DNA of 46,577 bases from Bacteroidaceae bacterium (GTDB lineage: Bacteria; Bacteroidota; Bacteroidia; Bacteroidales; Bacteroidaceae): the NCBI GenBank assembly GCA_017548075.1, contig JAFYNL010000042.1, positions 1 through 46,577 on the forward strand. Reading direction: 5' to 3'. A program made the translations under genes and the position numbers. A model generated the notes under the pieces. The model worked only from the letters and a program-made list of their open reading frames with translations, ran no database searches and was not told the origin of the DNA. Positions 39,747-46,577 of this stretch are shown here, piece after piece. The number at the start of each line of letters is the position of its first letter. The first letter of the stretch is position 1.

Positions 39747-40745
39747 TTATTTTAGTTTCCAATCAGACAGATAGAAATGATTCTCCACCGCATTCTCTAT
39801 GTCGTCGGGCAAGTTGCAGAAGAAGTCGATTCCAGTACGCTTTTCCAACTCATCGATAGTAATGGCGTACTTGGAACTTATATCGTCCGAATTCCCTTTA
39901 TGCTCCATCCAGAAGGCAATTGCATAGTAGCCTCCATTGATTTTCGCATACTTCTTGGCAAAGGCCAGAATAGCCATGTAGAAGTAGTTCGGACAAGCCA
40001 GCCTGCCGCCATTTACCATTGTATAGTTTCCTGCAGAAATGGTGCCACCTTTGACCACATAGAGTGTATCGCGGAACGTGGATTGGTCGTAGTTCTTGCG
40101 AATGAAGTCCTCCAACTCAAACCAAATTCCCTGGCCATTGAAACTGCCCAGTTGCGGATGCATGTTGCTGAGGTAGAAAGTCTGACCATTCGCCTCTTTC
40201 GAGTTGAGTCGGTCGGCACTTCCAAGCATGTGGCCTCGCTGATAACCGCTACCGATATAGTCAATCAGACTTGCGCGAATACCCTCCGGAAGCACAGGAT
40301 CGGGTTGGAAGGGGTCGCCTGTCCCGCCAAAGTTGTTAAAGGTCTCGCCTTGTCTCCACTTGTTGCGATTCCAATTCACATTGTTCGACGAGAAGCCCGT
40401 ATACCATTTGTAGGCCGTCCAGCAACCTGCCTTGAGGCTTGAATTGTAACCGACACAATAGTTCAGTTTGCCATCTGGAAGCGAATGGACGATAAAAGCA
40501 TCCACATTGCCCGTCTTGAGGGAGGGAATCTCCAGGCCGTGAATTGCGCCATTCTTGATTGAGGCTGACGTAATCGGCTCGGTATAAAGGGGTTGCGACA
40601 AAGTAGTGTTAGCGTTTGTGTTGACCTTGGAAGTATCTGGCTTCATGTCGGAATCGCCACCACAACCCATCAAGAGCAGGGATACAAAAAGAGATGCAGA
40701 CAACCGAATGTATCTGCACCTCTTATTTATTAACTTTCGGGACAT
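39747..40745 (-). CDS. Lipoprotein DNA/RNA non-specific endonuclease (NUC family)
   Basis: 332 aa. The signal ends LLMGC, a lipobox, so the enzyme is likely outer-membrane or periplasm anchored. The NUC domain holds GYQRGHMLGSADR (the common DRGH motif with Gln for Asp; the catalytic His is kept) and LSNMHPQLGSFNGQGIW with the metal-binding Asn. It should degrade DNA and RNA outside the cytoplasm with Mg. It lies 32 bp after rpmE2 and 7 bp before DUF3256 on the same strand; that gap to rpmE2 contains heptamer repeats. Confidence 0.88.
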   Translation of the reverse strand: MSRKLINKRCRYIRLSASLFVSLLLMGCGGDSDMKPDTSKVNTNANTTLSQPLYTEPITSASIKNGAIHGLEIPSLKTGNVDAFIVHSLPDGKLNYCVGYNSSLKAGCWTAYKWYTGFSSNNVNWNRNKWRQGETFNNFGGTGDPFQPDPVLPEGIRASLIDYIGSGYQRGHMLGSADRLNSKEANGQTFYLSNMHPQLGSFNGQGIWFELEDFIRKNYDQSTFRDTLYVVKGGTISAGNYTMVNGGRLACPNYFYMAILAFAKKYAKINGGYYAIAFWMEHKGNSDDISSKYAITIDELEKRTGIDFFCNLPDDIENAVENHFYLSDWKLK

Positions 40746-40750
40746 ACTAT

Positions 40751-40773
40751 TCCCTAATCTCTAATCCCTAATC
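40751..40773. repeat. Heptamer microsatellite between rpmE2 and the nuclease gene
   Basis: Three CCCTAAT/CTCTAAT units plus a partial one, in the leader of the nuclease gene. Confidence 0.65.
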
Positions 40774-40777
40774 CGGA

Positions 40778-41029
40778 TTACTTCTTCATGCGAGCGTAGC
40801 GGCTCATGAACTTATCTACGCGACCTGCGGTGTCAACCAACTTGCTCTTACCAGTGTAGAAGGGGTGAGAGGTGTTACTGATTTCGAGCTTGAACAGGGG
40901 ATAAGTCTCGCCTTCGAACTCGATGGTTTCAGATGTCTTAGCGGTTGAGCGGCTGAGGAACATGTCGCCATTGCTCATGTCCTTGAACACTACGGGGCGG
41001 TAGTTCTCGGGATGAATTCCTTCTTTCAT
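40778..41029 (-). CDS. rpmE2: 50S ribosomal protein L31 type B
   Basis: 83 aa, type B length. [19 protein letters not shown] and the [14 protein letters not shown] block identify L31; the zinc-binding Cys residues of the C+ type are absent, as in L31 type B. It is part of the large ribosomal subunit. The gene has its own promoter at 41113-41144 on the minus strand. Confidence 0.97.
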   Translation of the reverse strand: MKEGIHPENYRPVVFKDMSNGDMFLSRSTAKTSETIEFEGETYPLFKLEISNTSHPFYTGKSKLVDTAGRVDKFMSRYARMKK

Positions 41030-41112
41030 TTTCTTGTTTCTCCTTTTCTTTGTGCCCCCGAGTTTCCTTCATTGGAAGTAGATAAGGGGCTGTTAATAAT
41101 TTTTAGCGGGTG

Positions 41113-41144
41113 CAAAGGTATGACTTTTTTCTCAATGCACCAAA
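41113..41144 (-). promoter_or_regulatory. Promoter of rpmE2
   Basis: Minus strand TTTG (41144-41141), 20-bp spacer, TACCTTTG (41120-41113). The leader before the ATG at 41029 is about 80 nt. Confidence 0.75.
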
Positions 41145-41161
41145 TTTTTGCAAGAAAAAGT

Positions 41162-41902
41162 TTACTTTACCCAATCCATGATGAGCCGATAGGCTATGGA
41201 AGAGGGGTCTGGGAGGTAAGGGAGATTGTCTTTTTTGTACCAACCGCCGTCGCTGAGTTCGGCCTTTTGGAGCTGGAGTTCGCCCGAGAGATAGTCTGCC
41301 GTGAAACCCACCATCAAGCCGCTTGGATAGGGCCAAGGTTGCGAGGCAAAGTAGCGAATGTTGGTGACGTGAAGATGTGTCTCTTCCCAAACTTCCCTTT
41401 GAACGCATTCTTCCAGCGTTTCGCCTGTTTCCACGAAGCCTGCCACAAGTCCGTAGTGCCTGTCGCGGAAGGTGTGAGCATGAACCATGAGAATCTCGTC
41501 GCCTTTGGTCACGCGGACGATAATGGCAGTCGCGAGGCTCGGCCAAAGTTCCTTTCCGCACTCACGGCATTGCTTGCTGATTTCCGTCTGCCAACGCATC
41601 TCGCCTCCACAAACGCCGCAAAACTTGCTGTTCTGGTGGAAATAGACCAGTTCGGCGCACTTTCCTGCAAGTTGATAGTCTTCGGCTGGAAGGATGTGGA
41701 AGCTTTTGCGAAGCGGCACCATTTGCAGGTCTTCCCTATCCGTAACGGGCTTCGAGAGAGAGGCCACGACGACCTGACCTTCCTGCAATTCCGTCACCTT
41801 TTCCCAAGGCTTCAGCTCAATGGGGCACTCGCCAAAGGGGACAGTTCCCTCTTTCGTGAGCAAAATGTCCCCTTGACAAAAGATGAAGTATTTGTAGTGC
41901 AT
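41162..41902 (-). CDS. nudC: NAD+ diphosphatase / NADH pyrophosphatase NudC
   Basis: 246 aa from the chosen start. Zinc ribbon Cys95, Cys98, Cys112, Cys115 (CGVCGG, CRECGK); Nudix box GFVETGETLEE to REVWEET (residues 155-175), Thr where Gly is common; and the NudC signature SQPWPYP (188-194). It hydrolyses NAD(H) to AMP and NMN(H), and family members remove NAD caps from RNA. Heptamer repeats of AGTGCAT (41896-41944) supply several ATGs; the frame is open from 41944, but MHYKYFIFCQGD at 41902 fits the family start better. The gene is downstream of the phosphomutase on the same strand. Confidence 0.92.
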   Translation of the reverse strand: MHYKYFIFCQGDILLTKEGTVPFGECPIELKPWEKVTELQEGQVVVASLSKPVTDREDLQMVPLRKSFHILPAEDYQLAGKCAELVYFHQNSKFCGVCGGEMRWQTEISKQCRECGKELWPSLATAIIVRVTKGDEILMVHAHTFRDRHYGLVAGFVETGETLEECVQREVWEETHLHVTNIRYFASQPWPYPSGLMVGFTADYLSGELQLQKAELSDGGWYKKDNLPYLPDPSSIAYRLIMDWVK

Positions 41903-41944
41903 AGTGCATAGTGCATAGTGTATAGTGCATAGTGTATAGTGCAT
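41896..41944. repeat. Heptamer microsatellite at the nudC start
   Basis: Seven tandem units, AGTGCAT or AGTGTAT. On the minus strand most read ATGCACT, so the array offers ATGs that cycle through the three frames; every third unit is in frame with nudC. A second short heptamer pair (AACTATG) lies at about 41976-41990. Confidence 0.85.
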
Positions 41945-41992
41945 AGTTTAATTCACAGCTACGCTCATCTTCATAACTATGAACTATGAACT

Positions 41993-43735
41993 TTAATCCA
42001 ATCTCATCGACTTCTTTATCTCCTCGACCTTCTTCTGAGCCTTCTCCACGCAAGCGGCATAGCAGCCTGCGCAGCCCATTGTGTCCTTGACTTCGAGGTA
42101 GAACTTAATCTTGGGTTCCGTGCCACTGGGACGAACGCTCACCTTCGTGCCGTCCTCGCAGAAGTACTGAAGCACGTTGCTTGTTGCGGGCATGTCGAGA
42201 GCGATTTCCTTGCCTTCGCCGTCGCGAGCCTTGAGCGTCTTGAAGTCCTTTGCCATAACCACTTTGCTGCCGGCAATCTCGGTGATGGGATTGTTGCGGT
42301 AGTTCTCCATCATGGCCTTGATTTCGTCGGCTCCGCTCTTGCCTGGCTTGACGACGTTGATGGTGTGCTCATATGAGAAACCGTATTCCAAGTAAATCTG
42401 CATAAGCAGGTCGTAGAGCGTCATGCCCTGGTCCTTTGCCCATGCTGCAATCTCGCAAATGAGGCAGATAGCGGCTGGAGCGTCCTTGTCGCGAACCTTG
42501 TCGTAAGGCAGGAAGCCGAAGCTCTCCTCGCCGCCGCCGATGTATTTCTGTTTGCCTTCGCTGATGGCAATCTCGCGAGCAATCCACTTGAAGCCCGTGT
42601 AGCAGTCGCGCAACTCGATGTTGTTCTTCGCCGCCATCTTGGTGATGACTTCTGTCGTGACGATGGTCTTAACGAGGAAGTCGGTCGGCTTCAACTGGCC
42701 GAGAGCAATCTTGTTCTTGATGATGTAGTAGCAGAACATCATGCAGGTCTGGTTGCCGTTGATGATAATCCACTCGCCCTTCGGGTCGCGGCAAACGATG
42801 GCCAGTCGGTCTGCATCCGGGTCGCTTGCAATGACAAGGTCAGCATTAAGCTTGGTACCCAGTTTCATGCCAAGCGTCATAGCCTCGGCGTTCTCGGGAT
42901 TGGGACTGACGACGGTCGGGAAGTTGCCGTCGATGACCATCTGCTCGGGCACCACGTTGATGTTCTTGAAGCCCCAACTGCGCAGGCAAAGCGGCGTAAC
43001 CACGCGACCGGCTCCGTGCATGGGACTATAGACGATGTTCAGGTTCTCCTGGCGCTTGATGACCTCGGCATCGATGCGAGCCTCGCGAACGGCCAGCATG
43101 TAGTCGTAGTCCACCTCGCCACCGATAATCTTGATGAGGTCGGGATTGCCCTCGAACTTCACGTCCTCGATTTTGACCTTGTTCACCTCGTCGATGATGC
43201 CCGTGTCGTGCGGAGCAATCACCTGAGCACCGTCGCTCCAATAGGCCTTGTAGCCGTTATATTCCTTAGGATTATGGCTTGCAGTCACGTTCACGCCAGC
43301 CACGGCTCCCAGATGACGAATGGCGAAGCTCACCTCGGGCGTTGGGCGAAGACTCTCGAAGAGATAGACCTTTATCCCGTTGGCGCTGAAGATGTTGGCA
43401 ACCGTCTCGGCAAAGAGGCGACCATTGTTGCGGCAATCATGCCCCACCACCACGCTCTTTCCGCCTTCGGGGAAGGCCTTGTTGATGTAATTGGCGAAGC
43501 CCTGAGTAGCCATGCCCACGATGTACTTATTCATGCGGTTCGTGCCCGCGCCCATAATGCCGCGAAGGCCACCGGTTCCGAACTCGAGGCTCTGATAGAA
43601 AGCATCCACGAGAGCAGTTTTGTCCTCATTCTGAAGCATTTGGGCGATTTCCGCCTTTGTTTCCGCATCATAATAGGGAGAATCGAGCCAAGCCTGCGCT
43701 TTAGCCTCGCAATCTTTGATAAGTTGTATGTCCAT
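41993..43735 (-). CDS. Phosphoglucomutase/phosphomannomutase
   Basis: 580 aa, the length of the PGM2-like alpha-phosphohexomutases. The phosphoserine loop TASHNPKEYNGYK (Ser near 152), metal loop DPDADR, sugar loop GGEESFGF, and phosphate-binding RPSGTEPKIKFY are all present. It interconverts hexose 1- and 6-phosphates, feeding glycan and glycogen synthesis or galactose use. It has its own promoter. A Cys-containing end (MGCAGCYAACVEKA) is less typical. Glucose versus mannose specificity cannot be told from the sequence. Confidence 0.93.
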   Translation of the reverse strand: MDIQLIKDCEAKAQAWLDSPYYDAETKAEIAQMLQNEDKTALVDAFYQSLEFGTGGLRGIMGAGTNRMNKYIVGMATQGFANYINKAFPEGGKSVVVGHDCRNNGRLFAETVANIFSANGIKVYLFESLRPTPEVSFAIRHLGAVAGVNVTASHNPKEYNGYKAYWSDGAQVIAPHDTGIIDEVNKVKIEDVKFEGNPDLIKIIGGEVDYDYMLAVREARIDAEVIKRQENLNIVYSPMHGAGRVVTPLCLRSWGFKNINVVPEQMVIDGNFPTVVSPNPENAEAMTLGMKLGTKLNADLVIASDPDADRLAIVCRDPKGEWIIINGNQTCMMFCYYIIKNKIALGQLKPTDFLVKTIVTTEVITKMAAKNNIELRDCYTGFKWIAREIAISEGKQKYIGGGEESFGFLPYDKVRDKDAPAAICLICEIAAWAKDQGMTLYDLLMQIYLEYGFSYEHTINVVKPGKSGADEIKAMMENYRNNPITEIAGSKVVMAKDFKTLKARDGEGKEIALDMPATSNVLQYFCEDGTKVSVRPSGTEPKIKFYLEVKDTMGCAGCYAACVEKAQKKVEEIKKSMRLD

Positions 43736-43777
43736 AACGATTAGTTTTAGTGTATTTTTCTATGAATATCTGTCTGC

Positions 43778-43809
43778 AAAATTACGAAAATTCGAGCAAA
43801 AGTACAAAT
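43778..43809 (-). promoter_or_regulatory. Promoter of the phosphohexomutase gene
   Basis: Minus strand TTTG (43809-43806), 20-bp spacer, TAATTTTG (43785-43778), 42 nt before the start. Confidence 0.65.
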
Positions 43810-43875
43810 GGAAAGCAAAGTTTTTCTTAAAAACTTGAGCAAGCAGATTTTCATGGCACTTGCCCGAGGGTTAAA

Positions 43876-44095
43876 AATCTCGATGAAATGGGCATTTTTT
43901 GAGCATCAGACTCTAACGGCGCAAAGTTTGCGAAAATTTTAAGCAAATAAGCAAATTAAACATCGAATTTTGAGAGAAAGGCGGCGACTATATTTTATAT
44001 ATTATATAGATGAGATTTAATCTCATAACATATATAGTTTTTTCAAACCAGTCTGTCTCTTTTTAAGCAAAGTTTAACTTGCTTAATTGCTTAAC
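43876..44095. repeat. AT-rich island with inverted tandem repeats (element 2)
   Basis: Begins with the 15-mer CTCGATGAAATGGGC shared with the island at 11733-11942. Left: TTTTAAGCAAATAAGCAAAT (about 43939-43958). Right: the inverse (AACTTGCTTAATTGCTTAAC, about 44075-44095). The core is AT-rich (TATATTTTATATATTATATA). Confidence 0.5.
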
Positions 44096-44178
44096 GCCCT
44101 GCCAGCCGACAAATCAATACCTTTTGCTGAAAATCGCGTCAATTGCTGCTGATAATCGGCCCAATTGAGGTGCTGAAA

Positions 44179-44210
44179 TTTGGCAGCGCAGCCAGAATGT
44201 CGTAAATTTG
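44179..44210 (+). promoter_or_regulatory. Orphan promoter in front of array F
   Basis: TTTG (44179-44182), 20-bp spacer, TAAATTTG (44203-44210): a full consensus promoter reading towards the array and the 3' end of the opposite-strand gene at 44396. No coding sequence follows on the plus strand, so a non-coding transcript through the array is predicted. Confidence 0.6.
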
Positions 44211-44231
44211 CAATGTGAAAGGAAAGAGAAC

Positions 44232-44324
44232 AACTGCAGGGTTATTTGCAAACTTAACGAGTGAAGTTGGCCAACATCACACGTGAAATTTGCCAACGAC
44301 ACACGTGAAGTTTCAAATTTAACT
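44232..44324 (+). repeat. 22-bp phased inverted-repeat array, mixed type (array F)
   Basis: Head CAACTGCAGGG (CTGCAG at 44234). Dyads start at 44255 (TAAC-GA-GTGA), 44277 (TCAC-AC-GTGA) and 44299 (ACAC-AC-GTGA), 22 bp apart; a last half-unit (TAAC-TG) begins at 44320, one base short of phase. Confidence 0.85.
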
Positions 44325-44395
44325 GAACACCATATATGAAGCACGGACACGCAGCGGCGCATCCTACTCCCCAAAGAAAAAATTTGACTTATTGA

Positions 44396-45088
44396 TTATC
44401 CGACGCTTTGGCAAAAGGCTTCGTAGCTCTGCTCCAGGCGGGCTATCTGATAGGGCTGCAGGCGCAGGGAGAAAGTACCGGTCAACTCCTCTAAGCCAAA
44501 AGCAACCTTGATGATGCTAGCGAGGTTGAAACTGGGCCCTGTGCCGCGCTTCATGAGTTGACGGGCAACCTTCAAAACCTCAACACGGTCGTGCTCGATG
44601 TAATGCAGCGAACGAAGCAGGAGAAACAGGCATGGCAAAGTATCAACCCTGACCAGATAGACCATCTGCTCGCGGCCCTTCGGAATAAGCATAACGGAGA
44701 AGAATTGCTCCACGAGTTTTGGCGTATCGAGTTCGGGCAAGATGAGGAGCGCTACCTTCTGACGCTCTACCTCGTTGAAACCAGCCGCAAGTCGCGCAAA
44801 TGGCTCATCAGAAAGGCTGGCAGTCCCTCGTTTCAGCCGCACCAAAAAGGTCTTCATGAGGGTGATGAGGTAGGCCTTGCTCTCATAACGCGCCAGCGCC
44901 TCGGTCATCTTCCAATAGAGTTCGACGGGACACTCGACGAGCAAACGCTCTCCAAGCATATAGCCGGCAGTCCGTTGCTCACTTCTGGAGAACGACGAAA
45001 GCAGGCGGACAAGTTCCTCCGCATCGCCTGTCTGCAACGACGGAAGCAGCTTCTGCTCGAGGGTTTTGCTATAATGTTTCTCTGTCAT
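44396..45088 (-). CDS. Unrecognised helical protein
   Basis: 230 aa from the chosen ATG (MTEKHYSKTLEQ). No signal peptide, membrane span, metal site or nucleotide motif was seen. The sequence is mostly amphipathic helix, rich in Leu, Glu and Arg, with repeated 25-35-residue blocks (LVRLLSSFSRSEQRTAGYML, then LYWKMTEALARYESKAYLIT), so a helical-repeat scaffold is possible. The start at 45088 lies behind a perfect promoter (45103-45134); a longer frame from 45175 would begin upstream of that promoter. It diverges from the NamZ gene. I do not recognise the family. Confidence 0.75.
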   Translation of the reverse strand: MTEKHYSKTLEQKLLPSLQTGDAEELVRLLSSFSRSEQRTAGYMLGERLLVECPVELYWKMTEALARYESKAYLITLMKTFLVRLKRGTASLSDEPFARLAAGFNEVERQKVALLILPELDTPKLVEQFFSVMLIPKGREQMVYLVRVDTLPCLFLLLRSLHYIEHDRVEVLKVARQLMKRGTGPSFNLASIIKVAFGLEELTGTFSLRLQPYQIARLEQSYEAFCQSVG

Positions 45089-45102
45089 GCGAATGAGTCC
45101 TG

Positions 45103-45134
45103 CAAAGTTAAGGAAAACATTTCGAACGGACAAA
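45103..45134 (-). promoter_or_regulatory. Promoter of the helical unknown
   Basis: Minus strand TTTG (45134-45131), 20-bp spacer, TAACTTTG (45110-45103), 15 nt before the start at 45088. Confidence 0.75.
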
Positions 45135-45162
45135 CTTTTCGTAAATAAATAATGATTATTTG

Positions 45163-45193
45163 TTTGAGGAATCAAATAAATTCCGTAACTTTG
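45163..45193 (+). promoter_or_regulatory. Promoter of the NamZ-like gene
   Basis: TTTG (45163-45166), 19-bp spacer, TAACTTTG (45186-45193). Only 6 nt separate the -7 box from the ATG at 45200, so the mRNA may be leaderless. Confidence 0.75.
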
Positions 45194-45199
45194 TGACCG

Positions 45200-46384
45200 A
45201 TGAAGACAAGAATCATAGCACTATTCATGGCTCTCCTTCCTGTTTACGGCCACCTTTGGGGGCAGCGCGTAATGACGGGCGACGAGCGGACAGAACTCTA
45301 TCTGCCTCTTATCAAGGGAAAGCGCGTGGCGCTCTTCAGCAACCAAACGGGGCTCGTGGGCAAAAAGAACCGGCACGTACTGGATCTGCTCGTAGAAAAG
45401 GAAGCGAATGTGACTGCCGTCTTCTCGCCGGAACATGGTTTCCGAGGTCATGCAGATGCCGGAGCCGTAGTGGCGGACGAGGTGGACGAGCGGACTGGAA
45501 TCCCCATCCTTTCGCTTTACGGGCAGAACCGAAAGAAGCACCTCGGCGAGGAAGCGATGGGGATGTTCGATGTACTTCTGGTTGATATTCAGGATGTTGG
45601 CCTGCGCTATTATACGTATTACGTGACCATGTGCCACCTAATGGATGCCTGCACGAAATACGGGCGAGAGGTCATCATTCTGGACCGTCCGAACCCCAAC
45701 GGACATTATGTGGATGGGCCCATTCTCGACATGGAACTTCGCAGCGGAGTCGGGTATCTGCCAATTCCCGTCGTGCACGGCATGACGCTTGGCGAACTGG
45801 CACAAATGGCTACGGGAGAGAAGTGGCTGAACGAGGGCAACGAATGCAAGCTGACGGTAATCCCCTGCCTGAACTACACCCATCAGACCCACTACACTTT
45901 GCCTGTCGCTCCGTCGCCCAATCTGCCCAACATGCAAGCCATCTATCTCTACCCTTCGCTCTGCCCGTTCGAGGGAACGGTGGTCAGTATGGGACGCGGC
46001 ACGGACAAGCCTTTCCAGCAATATGGACATCCCGAACTGCAAGCCTGCCACAGCTATTCCTTTACCCCTCAAAGCATGCCTGGAGCCTCACGCCCGGTTC
46101 TGATGGGAGAGACGTGCTACGGCGAAGACCTCTCCACCCTACCCTACGACTCGATATGGCAAAAGCAGATGAGCCTGGCCTACGTCATAGATGCCTACAG
46201 ATGCCTGAGAAACGAGGGCAAGGCAGACGGGTTCTTCACCTCTTTCTTCGATAAACTGCTGGGCCGAACCTACGTCCGCGAAATGATTGAAAAGGGATGC
46301 AGCGAAGCCGAAATCCGCGCTCGCTGGAAGGACGAAGTGGAGGCATTCAAGCAAAAGCGACAGAAATACTTGTTGTACGAATAA
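45200..46384 (+). CDS. DUF1343 exo-beta-N-acetylmuramidase NamZ-like protein
   Basis: 394 aa. Signal peptide (IIALFMALLPVYGHLWG). The DUF1343 domain is clear: FSNQTGLVGKKNRHVLDLL, FSPEHGFRGHADAG, LLVDIQDVGLRYYTYYVTM, ILDRPNPNG and SMGRGTDKPFQQYGHPEL. The founding member NamZ (GH171) releases terminal MurNAc from peptidoglycan fragments, so this protein probably works in cell-wall recycling or muropeptide feeding. The start at 45200 opens the signal peptide but leaves almost no leader; the next ATG (45227) would cut the signal's basic end. Confidence 0.9.
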   Translation: MKTRIIALFMALLPVYGHLWGQRVMTGDERTELYLPLIKGKRVALFSNQTGLVGKKNRHVLDLLVEKEANVTAVFSPEHGFRGHADAGAVVADEVDERTGIPILSLYGQNRKKHLGEEAMGMFDVLLVDIQDVGLRYYTYYVTMCHLMDACTKYGREVIILDRPNPNGHYVDGPILDMELRSGVGYLPIPVVHGMTLGELAQMATGEKWLNEGNECKLTVIPCLNYTHQTHYTLPVAPSPNLPNMQAIYLYPSLCPFEGTVVSMGRGTDKPFQQYGHPELQACHSYSFTPQSMPGASRPVLMGETCYGEDLSTLPYDSIWQKQMSLAYVIDAYRCLRNEGKADGFFTSFFDKLLGRTYVREMIEKGCSEAEIRARWKDEVEAFKQKRQKYLLYE

Positions 46385-46413
46385 AAAAAAGAGAGCCCTT
46401 CACAGAACTCTCT
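46383..46413 (-). terminator. Terminator of tRNA-Thr
   Basis: On the minus strand AGAGAG and CTCTCT pair, followed by a run of eight T. It overlaps the NamZ stop codon region. Confidence 0.75.
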
Positions 46414-46437
46414 AATTGCGTTTTCGTTTTGTTTTCG

Positions 46438-46511
46438 AGCCTCTTGTCGGATTCGAACCAACGACCCCGAGATTACAAATCACGTGCTCTGGCCAACTGA
46501 GCTAAAGAGGC
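46438..46511 (-). tRNA. tRNA-Thr (anticodon TGT)
   Basis: Minus-strand cloverleaf: acceptor GCCTCTT with AAGAGGC, D arm AGCTCAGTTGGCCAGAGC, anticodon stem CGTGA/TCTCG (one T-T mismatch) around TTTGTAA (anticodon TGT), and T arm with GGTTCGAATCC. CCA is not encoded. Confidence 0.93.
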
Positions 46512-46516
46512 AAGGT

Positions 46517-46577
46517 GGGAAAGCTTACTATATCGCGCCGCTACAACCTGCTGCCCTTGCTGCGGTCAAGCCCTGGG
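46517..46577 (-). ncRNA. ffs: Probable SRP RNA (small bacterial type), 3' part, cut by the window end
   Basis: The minus strand reads CCCAGGGCTTGACCGCAGCA followed by AGGGCAGCA, matching the SRP helix 8 pattern: AGG on the 5' side, a tetraloop, and AGCA on the 3' side within paired CCC/GGG. The end GCTTTCCC would pair with a GGGAAAGC-like 5' end outside the window. SRP RNA with Ffh targets membrane proteins. It lies just upstream of tRNA-Thr on the same strand. Judged from pattern memory only. Confidence 0.5.

Larger units (their letters stand above)
43736..44395. other. Intergenic region of 660 bp without a recognised gene
   Basis: Contains the minus-strand promoter of the phosphomutase (43778-43809), the AT-rich island element 2 (43876-44095), a complete plus-strand promoter (44179-44210) with no gene behind it, and array F (44232-44324). 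Confidence 0.8.

Overview
The window looks like chromosome of a Bacteroidales bacterium, most likely Prevotellaceae. Genes start behind the Bacteroidetes promoter signature (TTTG about 20 bp before TAnnTTTG). Most secreted proteins end in the 'YNLsGQR...KGInIinGKKVLvk' tail common in Prevotella. Typical family members are present: smalltalk protein, DUF3256, L31 type B, a short-chain-dehydrogenase type mannonate oxidoreductase, and DUF1343/NamZ.

Layout. 1-1355: an HU-like gene, a phage-structural-like gene broken by a GC-rich palindromic repeat, and a 36-aa smalltalk protein. 1465-13651: a block of secreted hydrolases: a multidomain GH2 beta-galactosidase (minus strand), tRNA-Ala(GGC), then plus-strand genes for two M6 metalloproteases, a BNR/sialidase-fold enzyme and a PI-PLC-like protein. 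13733-18600: lolD behind a 1405-aa ORF joining a Kef-type antiporter to a complete subtilase. 18940-25165: asd, a 1588-aa surface protein with BIG2 domains and a 53-aa peptide gene. 25361-31898: a Tat-type metallophosphatase divergent from a hexuronate operon (transporter, mannonate oxidoreductase, uxuA, uxaC) that carries glucuronate to 2-keto-3-deoxygluconate precursors. 32000-39163: a TlpA-like lipoprotein, tldD-tldE, secreted endonuclease I, truA and an EamA transporter. 39146-46577: DUF3256, a NUC lipoprotein nuclease, rpmE2, nudC, a phosphohexomutase, a helical unknown, NamZ, tRNA-Thr(TGT) and the probable 3' part of an SRP RNA.

The secreted hydrolases, peptidases and nucleases plus glucuronate catabolism suit a gut or rumen glycan and protein degrader. 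Eight proteins carry the C-terminal tail, which suggests one shared export or anchoring route.

The most unusual content is in repeats. Six intergenic arrays share an exact 22-bp period built from inverted repeats TAAC-N2-GTTA or TCAC-N2-GTGA whose two arms change together. One has a full promoter and no gene behind it. There are also GC-rich palindromes (one breaking a gene, one read in frame, two forming 26-bp inverted repeats between uxuA and uxaC), heptamer microsatellites at gene starts, and NNTAAC hexamer repeats coding xN dipeptides just before the C-terminal tail in four genes. All function calls come from reading the sequence without database searches.
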